A DNA stretch of 64,000 nucleotides from Pollutimonas sp963712655 (GTDB lineage Bacteria; Pseudomonadota; Gammaproteobacteria; Burkholderiales; Burkholderiaceae_B). Under the pieces are notes generated by a model. The model worked only from the letters and a program-made list of their open reading frames with translations. It ran no database searches and had not been told where the DNA came from. Positions 30,231-40,153 of this stretch are shown in pieces; position 1 is the stretch's first letter, and the number at the start of each line of letters is the position of its first letter. The translations under genes were made by a program, and so were the position numbers. The stretch is taken from contig CAVQIT010000009.1 in NCBI GenBank assembly GCA_963712655.1, positions 310,001 through 374,000 of the forward strand, in the 5' to 3' direction.

Positions 30231-31199
30231 GTGAGAAATTTATTTATGGGGAATCGGTCGCTTGATTCTAACGGTAAAGGGCTAAGAATTGTTATCGTGG
30301 CCTTGGTGGCCGGCGCCGCATTGGCGGTTTCGGCCGCCGCCGGCGCATGGGTCCAGTCGCGGCTAAGCGTGCATGCCGCGCATGGCGGGGATCAGGAGCG
30401 GGCCATCGCCGAGCAGGCTACGCGCGATTCGGCCTATATACGCGAAAGTGTGAACCTGCTGGCATCGAAAGTAGGCGATTTGCAGGCCAAGCTGATCACC
30501 ATGGACGGCCTGAGCAAGCGCGTGGCCGATGCCGCTGGAATTTCCTATACCGACCCCGAGGTCCAGGCCAACATCGAGGCCTCGGCTGCGCCGGTAATGG
30601 ACTATATCACCGATGAGCAAGGGGCGGAATGGACCGCCCAAGGGGTGGGCCGGCAGCTGGATTCGCTTTCCCGGCAGTTGTCGGAGCAGCAGGACTGGTT
30701 CGCCATGCTGGATCTTGTGATGACCAAGCGTGTTGGCGTCGAGGCGCGCCTGCCTACCTATACGCCGGTCAATTATCCTTATCTAAGCTCATCCTTCGGC
30801 TGGCGCCGCAATCCTGTCACGGGCCGCCATGCCATGCACGAGGGGCTTGATTTTGCCGCTCCCAAGGGGGCGCTCATCCATGCCGCATCGGGTGGCGTGG
30901 TTACTGAAGCGCGCTACGTACCGGGCTACGGCAAGATGGTCGAGATCAGTCACGGTAACGGCCTGGTCACACGCTACGCCCATACGTCGTCAATCAATGT
31001 CAAATTGGGCGATCTGGTCGAAAAAGGGCAGTTTATCGCGCGCGTTGGCTCGACCGGCCGCTCTACCGGCTCGCACTTGCATTTCGAGGTGCGCATGGCC
31101 GGGCATGCGCTGGATCCGACCTTGTTTCTGGCCAAGCCGCAGGCTGCGGACCGGCTGGTGGCGGACGCCTCGGCACAGGTTCAAGCTATAGTCCCGTAG
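30231..31199 (+). CDS. M23-family peptidase (LytM-type), membrane-anchored
   Basis: Periplasmic zinc metallopeptidase or LytM-domain protein of 322 residues. An N-terminal membrane anchor (about residues 19-41, IVIVALVAGAALAVSAAAG) is followed by a helical, coiled-coil-like region (60-180) and a C-terminal LytM domain with SSSFGWRRNPVTGRHAMHEGLDFAAPKG, GNGLVTRYAHTS and GRSTGSHLHFEVRM (each named by its core). Both zinc-binding motifs HxxxD (HEGLD) and HLH are intact, so it is probably an active endopeptidase. GTG 30231 is chosen because GAAGG (30219-30223) lies 7 nt upstream. Neighbour of secA in this family. Confidence 0.9.
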   Translation: MRNLFMGNRSLDSNGKGLRIVIVALVAGAALAVSAAAGAWVQSRLSVHAAHGGDQERAIAEQATRDSAYIRESVNLLASKVGDLQAKLITMDGLSKRVADAAGISYTDPEVQANIEASAAPVMDYITDEQGAEWTAQGVGRQLDSLSRQLSEQQDWFAMLDLVMTKRVGVEARLPTYTPVNYPYLSSSFGWRRNPVTGRHAMHEGLDFAAPKGALIHAASGGVVTEARYVPGYGKMVEISHGNGLVTRYAHTSSINVKLGDLVEKGQFIARVGSTGRSTGSHLHFEVRMAGHALDPTLFLAKPQAADRLVADASAQVQAIVP

Positions 31200-31307
31200 C
31201 TGCGTTAAACTGTATCGTTATCCTGCGGTTTTATCCGCCAACCCAAAAAAGACAAGCATGTGGACTTTTGCGTTTATGCGCAGCAAGGACGCATCAACGA
31301 CACAAGA

Positions 31308-34070
<2,763 letters not shown>

Positions 34071-34156
34071 GAGGGATGGCGCTTACTTAGGCCGCTGCGG
34101 ACCGACCCATAGCACGGGATATCGATGCGGTCTCGCAGTGGTGCGAGTTAGGATAT

Positions 34157-34476
34157 TGCGATCGCTTGAATCGTCTGCTGGTGGATGTTCGTATTGTTTG
34201 CTGGCGGTGATCGTATTGTTTGGCGGTGGTCGTATTGTCTGCTGGCGATGTGCGTATTTCTCGTGCCGTCCGCCGGGGGTAAGGCCAGTGGGAGCCAGCC
34301 CGGTCGGCCGTTCAGGCGCCCACAGCGCCTGACAGCGCGCGCTAATCTCGTCCGGCGGCCGCTGCCTGCTGAAATTCTTCTCGGTCGCCTCGGCGGCACG
34401 CCTGCCTACGATTCCGCTTGCTCGGCCTCCGACGGGCTGGCTCCCACTGGCCTTACCCCCGACGGACTGTGGTGTC
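34157..34476 (+). repeat. left arm of a large inverted repeat
   Basis: This segment is about 85% identical to the reverse complement of 35221-35626. Its outer end TGCGATCGCTTGAATCGTCTG (34157-34177) matches the right arm exactly over 21 bp. Inside lies a 200-bp unit (34268-34467) with its own 40-bp terminal inverted repeats (core GGGGGTAAGGCC and GGCCTTACCCCC). Between the outer end and this unit are four degenerate copies of a roughly 20-bp repeat containing CGTATTG (34175-34262). Confidence 0.88.
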
Positions 34477-34558
34477 TTGTGGCCACGGTTGCCGGGACGG
34501 CTTGGGTTCTTGCGCTTGTTGGCCACAGGTTTTAGGGTCGAAAGAGCTTGCAGTGCCC

Positions 34559-34591
34559 GGTCCTCTCGCCCCTGCACGGGGCAAGAGGACC
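34559..34591 (+). other. strong hairpin in the repeat region
   Basis: GGTCCTCT (34559-34566) pairs with AGAGGACC (34584-34591), and GCCCC/GGGGC pairs inside, leaving a 5-nt loop: about 13 bp with one mismatch. No T-run follows. A second stem TGTGGCCA/TGGCCACA (34479-34486, 34520-34527) lies just left. Confidence 0.5.
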
Positions 34592-34612
34592 ATACGCGAT
34601 TGCCGTAACGTG

Positions 34613-34810
34613 GAGGGTGTTTTCGTGCGCCGATCACGTCACGCAAGTGGGAGCTCAAACATGCATCGGCCGCAAAATCCGCGTCGGAAAAAAAACGGCT
34701 GAAATGCTGCCCGAGGGTTTTCGTGCGCCGATCACGTTACGCAAGTGGAAGCTCGAGTATGCATCGACCGCGCGATCCGCGTCGGAAAAAAGCGACTGAA
34801 ATGCTGCCGA
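34613..34810 (+). repeat. tandem direct duplication, 100-bp period
   Basis: Copies 34613-34712 and 34713-34810 share long blocks: TTTTCGTGCGCCGATCACG, ACGCAAGTGG, ATGCATCG, ATCCGCGTCGGAAAAAA and CTGAAATGCTGCC. Identity is roughly 85%. The spacing is 100 bp, which does not preserve a reading frame, so the unit is unlikely to be coding. Confidence 0.85.
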
Positions 34811-35220
34811 TGATTTCGTGGCTGCTGTATCCCTTGATACGCTCGGTCTCGCCTTTCAAAAACCGTGTAAGGATGCCACCAACCAGCGCAATGGCACGAG
34901 CCCCGCATTCCAAAATCTGTGTAAGGTGCTCACAGCCCTGATCACAGGCTCCAATCACAGTCCTCAGGCCCATGATCACCTTACCCAACAATATCTGCGA
35001 GATTGATCGTAATCCCGTCGAATCAACAGCCCTCGTCGCATGCCCAATATTGACCGTAATTGCGCCGACTCTCCAGCTGCCACCGCATGCCCAACCGCGT
35101 ACGGTAATTTTCGGCCCACCGTAGGGGCCGGAAATTGCCGGGCACCGCAACGTCTTTGGTCGGCAACAACACAACCCAACGAAGCGCAAGAGCCCAGATC
35201 GTGCCAGCGCCCGTGTTTGA

Positions 35221-35626
35221 GACACACCAGAGTCCGTTGGGGGTAAGGCCTGTGGGGGCAAGCCCGTCGGAGGCCGAGCAAGTGGAATCGTAGGGAGGCG
35301 AGCCGCCGAAGTGACCAAGAAGAACGCCACCAGGCAGCGGCCGCCGGACGAGATTAACGCGCGGTGTCAGGCGCGCAGGCGCCTGAACGGCCGACCGGGC
35401 TGGACCTCACAGGCCTTACCCCCGACGGACGGCACTAGAAATACGAGCCCCACCAGCAAATACGAGCCCCACCAGCAAATACGAGCCCCACCAGCAAATA
35501 CGAGCCCCACCAGCAAATACGAACCCCACCAGCAAATACAAACCCCGACAGCAAATACGTACACCGCCAGTAAACAATACGGACATCCCATACGGATATC
35601 GCCAACAGACGATTCAAGCGATCGCA
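35221..35626 (-). repeat. right arm of the large inverted repeat
   Basis: Reverse-complement partner of 34157-34476, longer because its minisatellite has expanded. It contains a 199-bp unit (35232-35430) with 40-bp terminal inverted repeats matching the left unit, and ends with CAGACGATTCAAGCGATCGCA (35606-35626). Where the left unit reads GGCCAGTG at both termini, this one reads GGCCTGTG at both, so the two ends of each unit vary together. Confidence 0.88.
35437..35589 (+). repeat. 19-bp minisatellite, about 7-8 copies
   Basis: Direct repeats of AGCAAATACGAGCCCCACC in exact head-to-tail register: units at 35437, 35455, 35474, 35493, 35512, 35531 and 35550, with a degenerate eighth to 35589. 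The first four are nearly identical and changes accumulate towards the right. There are no spacers, so it is not CRISPR. Recent slippage or recombination expansion is the simplest reading. Confidence 0.92.
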
Positions 35627-35839
35627 GGCAAGATGAACCTCATCAGCAAAAGATCCAAACTCCCCCTGCTCAGTCACAACATCCTGGCTCGCCTCTGCCG
35701 GCACAACCGAGCCAAGTAAGCGCCATTCGGCCTAGAGACAGCATCGCATGGTCGGATTGCAACCTGAAGGCGCATAAGCCGGCACGTATTGCTTTCCTGA
35801 CCGGCGGCATGTCCATGGACAGCGCCGCTATACGGCCCG

Positions 35840-37321
35840 CTACATCAGAAATACGGTAGCCAGGCCCAGGAAAATCAGGAAACCGAGCGAGTCGGTGGCA
35901 AAGGTCAGCAGCACCGACGAACCCATGGCGGGATCCTTGCCGAAGCGATCGCGCAAAATGGGAATGAGGACGCCCAGCGCGGCGCCGATCAGCATATTGC
36001 AAATCATGGCGGCCATCATCACCGCGGCAATCGCCAGCGAGCCTGAAATGGCCCAGGCAAAGCCGGCGGCAACCAGGCTGCCGCAGATGCCGACCAGCAA
36101 GGTCACCGTCAGTTCGCGCTTGACCAGCCGCCAGGTATTCGAACTGGTGACCCTGCCTACCGCCAGGGCCCGGATAATCATGGTCATGGTCTGGTTGCCG
36201 GAATTTCCGCCTATGCCCGCAACGATGGACATCAGGAATGCCAATATGACGATCTGGCTTACGGTGTCTTCAAAACGCGAAGCGACCAGCGAAGCGATCG
36301 AAGCCGTGCACAGATTGACGAACAGCCAGGGAGCGCGGTTGCGCAGCGCATTGAGCACCGGCGCGAAAATGTCTTCTTCTTGCAAGCCGGCGCGGGACAG
36401 GGCCTGTTCCTGGGAGTCTTCCTGTATGACGTCAACCACTTCGGCAATGGTCACGCGCCCGATCAACCGGCCCTGGTCGTCAACCACGCCGGCCGACACC
36501 AAGTCATAGCGCTCGAATGCGCCGGCGGCGTCGGCGTCCGAGTCCAGGGGATTCAGGGTCAGGTATTCGGTGACCATCACTTCGGACACCAGCATCTCGG
36601 GTTCGCGCACCAGCAGTGTGGAAAGCGATAGCGTGCCTTGCAGCTTGTCCTGGCGATCGACGACGAATATCTGGTCGGTGTGGTCGGGAAGCTCGTGCAG
36701 GCGCCGCAGATAGCGCAGTACGACTTCCAGCGAGACGTCTTCCCGGACCCGGACCATCTCGAAATCCATAATGGCGCCGACCGTATCTTCGGGATAGCCC
36801 ATCGCTTCGATCAGTTGCGCCCGTTCTTCGTCGGTCAGGCCTTTTTGCACTTCGGCGATGACCGCGGGCGGCAGGTCGGCGGCCAGGTCGGCGAGCTCGT
36901 CGGCGTCCATGTTGCCGGTCGCCGCGATCAAATCCTGGTGATCCATGGACTGGATCAGCGATTCGCGAGCCCAGTCGTCGACCTCCAGCAGCACATCGGC
37001 ATCGTGCTCGGCGCTGACCAACTGCCATACGGCCTGGCGCTCGCGCACCGGCAGCGATTCGAGAATGAAAGCGATATCGGACGGATGCAAATCGTTGATG
37101 ATCGATTTGATCTCGTTTTCGTGCTGCCGGTGAAGCAAGCCTTCCAGCAGATTCGAGCGGTCGTCGTCTTCATACTGGCGATGCGCCAGGGCCTCGACGA
37201 CTTCCTGCCGTTTCAGTATCGTTTGCAGCCGTTGCAGCGCCAATTGCGCATCTTCCGGATCAAGGCGTCGCGCAATGATGATAGGCAGGCCTTCTTCAGG
37301 CTTGACTGGGGTGTCCGACAT
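35840..37321 (-). CDS. mgtE: MgtE-type magnesium transporter
   Basis: Inner-membrane Mg2+ channel/transporter, 493 residues. Order of parts: N domain (superhelical, HPSDIAFILESLP, about 45-170), two CBS domains (about 175-300, MGYPEDTVGAIM and LVSEVMVTEYLTLNPLDSDADAA, which sense Mg), the connecting helix and five membrane helices (about 325-493) with the pore signature GIGGNSGNQTMTMIIRALA. ATG 37321 is preferred because AAGG lies seven bases upstream; a TTG two codons earlier is possible. yciA ends 14 nt before the start region, so the two are probably co-transcribed. No Mg riboswitch is visible upstream. Confidence 0.95.
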   Translation of the reverse strand: MSDTPVKPEEGLPIIIARRLDPEDAQLALQRLQTILKRQEVVEALAHRQYEDDDRSNLLEGLLHRQHENEIKSIINDLHPSDIAFILESLPVRERQAVWQLVSAEHDADVLLEVDDWARESLIQSMDHQDLIAATGNMDADELADLAADLPPAVIAEVQKGLTDEERAQLIEAMGYPEDTVGAIMDFEMVRVREDVSLEVVLRYLRRLHELPDHTDQIFVVDRQDKLQGTLSLSTLLVREPEMLVSEVMVTEYLTLNPLDSDADAAGAFERYDLVSAGVVDDQGRLIGRVTIAEVVDVIQEDSQEQALSRAGLQEEDIFAPVLNALRNRAPWLFVNLCTASIASLVASRFEDTVSQIVILAFLMSIVAGIGGNSGNQTMTMIIRALAVGRVTSSNTWRLVKRELTVTLLVGICGSLVAAGFAWAISGSLAIAAVMMAAMICNMLIGAALGVLIPILRDRFGKDPAMGSSVLLTFATDSLGFLIFLGLATVFLM

Positions 37322-37335
37322 AGGCAAACCTTGCG

Positions 37336-37743
37336 TTAGATAGGTGGAAGAGAGCGGCGCTTGCGCTGATTGTCGGTGGCAACGTAGGTAAGGGTGGCTT
37401 CTGTGACTTTAACGACTTCGAGCTCCAGGCGCTGGCGTTCGGCGTAGACCTCGACGGATACGGTAACGGAGGTAGTGCCGACTTTGGTGATCGAAGCGTA
37501 GAAGCTGAGCAGATCGCCGACGAAGACCGGCTGCTTGAAGGTGAACGAATTGACCGCGATGGTGGCCACGCGGCCGGCGGCGCGCCGCGTGGCCGGAATG
37601 GAGCCCGCTATGTCGACTTGCGACATGATCCAGCCGCCGAATACGTCGCCGTGGATATTGGCGTCGGAAGGTTGCGGCATGACACGCAAGACAGCATGGG
37701 TTTCTGGAGGGGGTAAAACGGTACGGGTGTTATCGGTACTCAA
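37336..37743 (-). CDS. yciA: YciA-type acyl-CoA thioesterase
   Basis: Hot-dog fold thioesterase of 135 residues that hydrolyses acyl-CoAs in the cytoplasm. It has the family helix DANIHGDVFGGWIMSQVDIAGSIPA (catalytic Asp in GGWIMSQVD), VNSFTFKQPVFVGDLLSFYASI and VYVERQ-like VYAERQRLEL. Length and the C-terminal RRSLPP tail fit YciA. It is transcribed towards mgtE with a 14-nt gap. Confidence 0.9.
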   Translation of the reverse strand: MSTDNTRTVLPPPETHAVLRVMPQPSDANIHGDVFGGWIMSQVDIAGSIPATRRAAGRVATIAVNSFTFKQPVFVGDLLSFYASITKVGTTSVTVSVEVYAERQRLELEVVKVTEATLTYVATDNQRKRRSLPPI

Positions 37744-37922
37744 GGCAGCGGCTCCAGATTATGTCAGCCTGCCAGGCAAACGCCTTGGGCAGGCGGGAAA
37801 TGCATAAGAATTGCCCCATACAGGCGTAACGCGGCCTGTTGGCGGAGCATGGCGCATTTTAGCGGCAAGTATGCATGCCACCGTTAAACATTTGTTAATC
37901 CGCCCACGCGCCGCCTTGTTCG

Positions 37923-39125
37923 TCAGTCCGCGGGAACCGCCAGCCACTGCCGGGCCAGTTCCGCCCAATAGGTTGCGCCCAATGGGATAAGCTCATCGTT
38001 GAAGTCGTAGCTGCCGTTATGCAGCATGCAGGGCCCCATTCCGTGGCCCGCTTCGCGATGGTCGCCCTGGCCGTTGCCGATCCAGACATAGCAGCCGGGT
38101 TTTTCCTTCAGCATGAAGGCAAAATCCTCGGCGCCCATGGATGGCGTCACGTTTTGGTCGACCTTGGCATCGCCCACTATCTGCTTGATCACCTGGGCGC
38201 AGAAAGCGGCTTCGCGCTCGTGGTTTACGGTGGGCGGATACTTGCGCAGAAAGTTGAATTCGGCGGTGCAGTTCAGCGCGCGGCTGGTGTATTCGGTGAC
38301 TTCGCCCATGCGTTTCTCGATAAGATCCAGCGCCTGGTCGGAAAAGGTGCGCACGGTGCCGCGCAATACGGCGTCGTTCGGGATGACGTTGTCGGCCGAA
38401 CCCGCATGGATTTGCGTGATGCTGAGCACCGCGGGATCGAGAGGATGGCGGTCGCGGGTGATGATGGTCTGGAAACTTTGCGCCAATTGCACGGCGGCCA
38501 TGACGGGATCGACGCCCAGATGGGGCATGGCCCCGTGCGCGCCTTTGCCTTCGAGGCGGATTTCGAAGGTATTGCTGGAGGCCATCATCGGCCCGGCGAT
38601 CACTCCGAAAGTGCCGAACTCCATGCCCGGCCAATTGTGCATGCCGAATACGGCATCCATGGGGAACAGGCTGAACAGGCCGTCGTCTATCATGGCCTTG
38701 GCGCCGCTGAATCCTTCCTCGGCAGGCTGGAATATGACATAAACCGTGCCGTCGAAATCGCGATGTTCGGCCAGGTAGCGGGCGGCGGCGAGCAGCATGG
38801 CCGTATGGCCGTCGTGCCCGCAGGCATGCATTTTCCCGGCATGCTTGCTGGCGTGGCCGAAGGTATTGAGTTCTTGCATGGGCAGGGCGTCCATGTCGGC
38901 GCGCAGGCCCAGGGCGCGGCCATTCTGTGTTTTGCCGTGTATGGTGCCGACCACGCCTGTGACACCCAGGCCTTTATGGGTGGGTATCCCCCAGGATTCC
39001 AGTTTGCTGGCTACCACGTCGGCTGTTCTGGCTTCTTCGTAGGCCAGTTCGGGGTGAGCATGAATGTCGCGGCGAATCGCGGCGATTTCGGATTTCCATC
39101 CGACAATGGATTCAGCTAATTGCAT
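37923..39125 (-). CDS. M20-family amidohydrolase (hippurate hydrolase-like), second copy
   Basis: A 400-residue M20D amidohydrolase, clear paralogue of the protein at 6562-7758: IRRDIHAHPELAYEEART, GLRADMDALPM, HACGHDGHTAMLLAAARYLA, VIFQPAEEGFSGA, GKGAHGAMPHLGVDP and VTPSMGAEDFAFML all match in order. The metal ligands and catalytic Glu are conserved. Likely substrates are N-acyl or aromatic amino acid amides; the sequence does not decide. ATG 39125 (MQLAESIVGW) is chosen for its AGGA site and agreement with the paralogue start. It is upstream of yciA and mgtE on the same strand but 180 bp away, so it may be separate. Confidence 0.9.
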   Translation of the reverse strand: MQLAESIVGWKSEIAAIRRDIHAHPELAYEEARTADVVASKLESWGIPTHKGLGVTGVVGTIHGKTQNGRALGLRADMDALPMQELNTFGHASKHAGKMHACGHDGHTAMLLAAARYLAEHRDFDGTVYVIFQPAEEGFSGAKAMIDDGLFSLFPMDAVFGMHNWPGMEFGTFGVIAGPMMASSNTFEIRLEGKGAHGAMPHLGVDPVMAAVQLAQSFQTIITRDRHPLDPAVLSITQIHAGSADNVIPNDAVLRGTVRTFSDQALDLIEKRMGEVTEYTSRALNCTAEFNFLRKYPPTVNHEREAAFCAQVIKQIVGDAKVDQNVTPSMGAEDFAFMLKEKPGCYVWIGNGQGDHREAGHGMGPCMLHNGSYDFNDELIPLGATYWAELARQWLAVPAD

Positions 39126-39204
39126 GATTGCATGTCCTGTAGTGTTCTTGGGCAATTACTGTGACAGCGTATCATCAAATCCGGCGTTGCGGCCAACCGT
39201 TCGC

Positions 39205-40053
39205 CTAGCCTTTTTTCAGGTGGGGCTGGATCATGGCGTCAAGCGCCGGGGCGGTATGCGGGGTGCCCGCATAGACATAACCCTTGACCGGCCAGGGGTC
39301 GCGATGATGCATGTCTTCGCAGATGCCGCCCGCTTCGCGCACAATCACAGTCCCCGCGGCGACATCCCACGGCGCCAGTCCCATTTCCCAATAGCCATCG
39401 TAGCGGCCGCAGGCAACCCAGGCCAGATCCAGGGCCGCGGCTCCCAGCCGGCGCACGCCCCGGGTATTGTTGATGGCATAGTCCAGGGTAGGCATGTAGC
39501 GCTCGGCGAACGAGAAGTCGCGAAACGGGAAGCCGGTGGCTACGACCGATTCGCTCAGCAGTTCGGTTTGGGAGCAATTGATGCGCCGTTCATTCAGCCA
39601 CGCGCCTACGCCGAACATGGCGGTAAACAGTTCTTCGCGGTTCGGATCGTAAATGACGCCGATGACCGGAGTGTCGTGCGCAAGCGGCGTGTCGCCGTCG
39701 ATCAGGGTGCCCGCGTGGGCAATGAGCGCAATCGATACCGCGTATTGGGGTATGCCGTGCAGGAAATTGGTCGTGCCGTCGAGAGGATCTATATACCAGG
39801 TGGCGGCGCCGGACGTTTGCCCGCCGCTTTCCTCGGCCACGATGCCCAATTGAGGCATGCGTTCGCGCAGGATATCGATAATGGCATGTTCCGCTTCCCG
39901 GTCGGCCTGGGACACCAGGTCGTTGCGCATTTTCTTGTCGATGACGAGTTCGGCGCGATTGTGGGCATACGATTGTAAAATGGCCGCCCCGGCATGCGCG
40001 GCCGTAACCGCCGCATCCAGACAGTCGCTAAGAGGAAGGCGGAAAGATTGCAT
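39205..40053 (-). CDS. inositol monophosphatase family protein (SuhB-like)
   Basis: Mg-dependent phosphatase of 282 residues. The two family motifs are present: WYIDPLDGTTNF (about 86-97, metal-binding Asp89 and Asp92 with Glu74 of AEES before it) and APWDVAAGTVIVREAGG near the C-terminus. Length is slightly above SuhB of E. coli. Members act on inositol-1-phosphate or, for SuhB, also assist rRNA antitermination; which applies here is not visible. The gene is single, with 79 bp to the amidohydrolase and a divergent mnmC 100 bp upstream. Confidence 0.9.
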   Translation of the reverse strand: MQSFRLPLSDCLDAAVTAAHAGAAILQSYAHNRAELVIDKKMRNDLVSQADREAEHAIIDILRERMPQLGIVAEESGGQTSGAATWYIDPLDGTTNFLHGIPQYAVSIALIAHAGTLIDGDTPLAHDTPVIGVIYDPNREELFTAMFGVGAWLNERRINCSQTELLSESVVATGFPFRDFSFAERYMPTLDYAINNTRGVRRLGAAALDLAWVACGRYDGYWEMGLAPWDVAAGTVIVREAGGICEDMHHRDPWPVKGYVYAGTPHTAPALDAMIQPHLKKG

Positions 40054-40153
40054 ACAGTTGGCCTAAGTCAAGAGCGCGGCGCGCCCGTTCGCGTACCATT
40101 GCCATTGTACGTGACGATCGCTTGTATTTCCCTTAACGCCGTTATGCTGGTGT

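Larger units (their letters stand above)
34071..35839. other. gene-free repeat region between secA and mgtE
   Basis: A 1.77-kb interval between two convergent genes with no convincing gene. It contains two inverted repeat arms (34157-34476 and 35221-35626), a tandem 100-bp duplication (34613-34810), a 19-bp minisatellite in the right arm and several hairpins. Several frames stay open for 100-200 codons on both strands, but they cross repeats whose unit (19 bp) is not a multiple of three and show no domain or ribosome site. The section 34811-35220 is unique sequence with nothing recognisable. Confidence 0.8.

Noticed and set aside
34083..34658. Minus-strand protein of 191 residues, similar to part of the open frame at 35311-35859
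   Set aside because: The likeness comes only from the inverted repeat arms; the 19-bp units rotate the frame, there is no ribosome site and no known domain.
34737..35330. Minus-strand open frame of 197 codons as a transposase remnant
   Set aside because: I looked for IS256-, IS3- or IS5-like catalytic motifs and found none; it also runs across the tandem and inverted repeats.
35437..35589. CRISPR array
   Set aside because: Repeats are directly adjacent with no spacers and no cas genes; this is a minisatellite.
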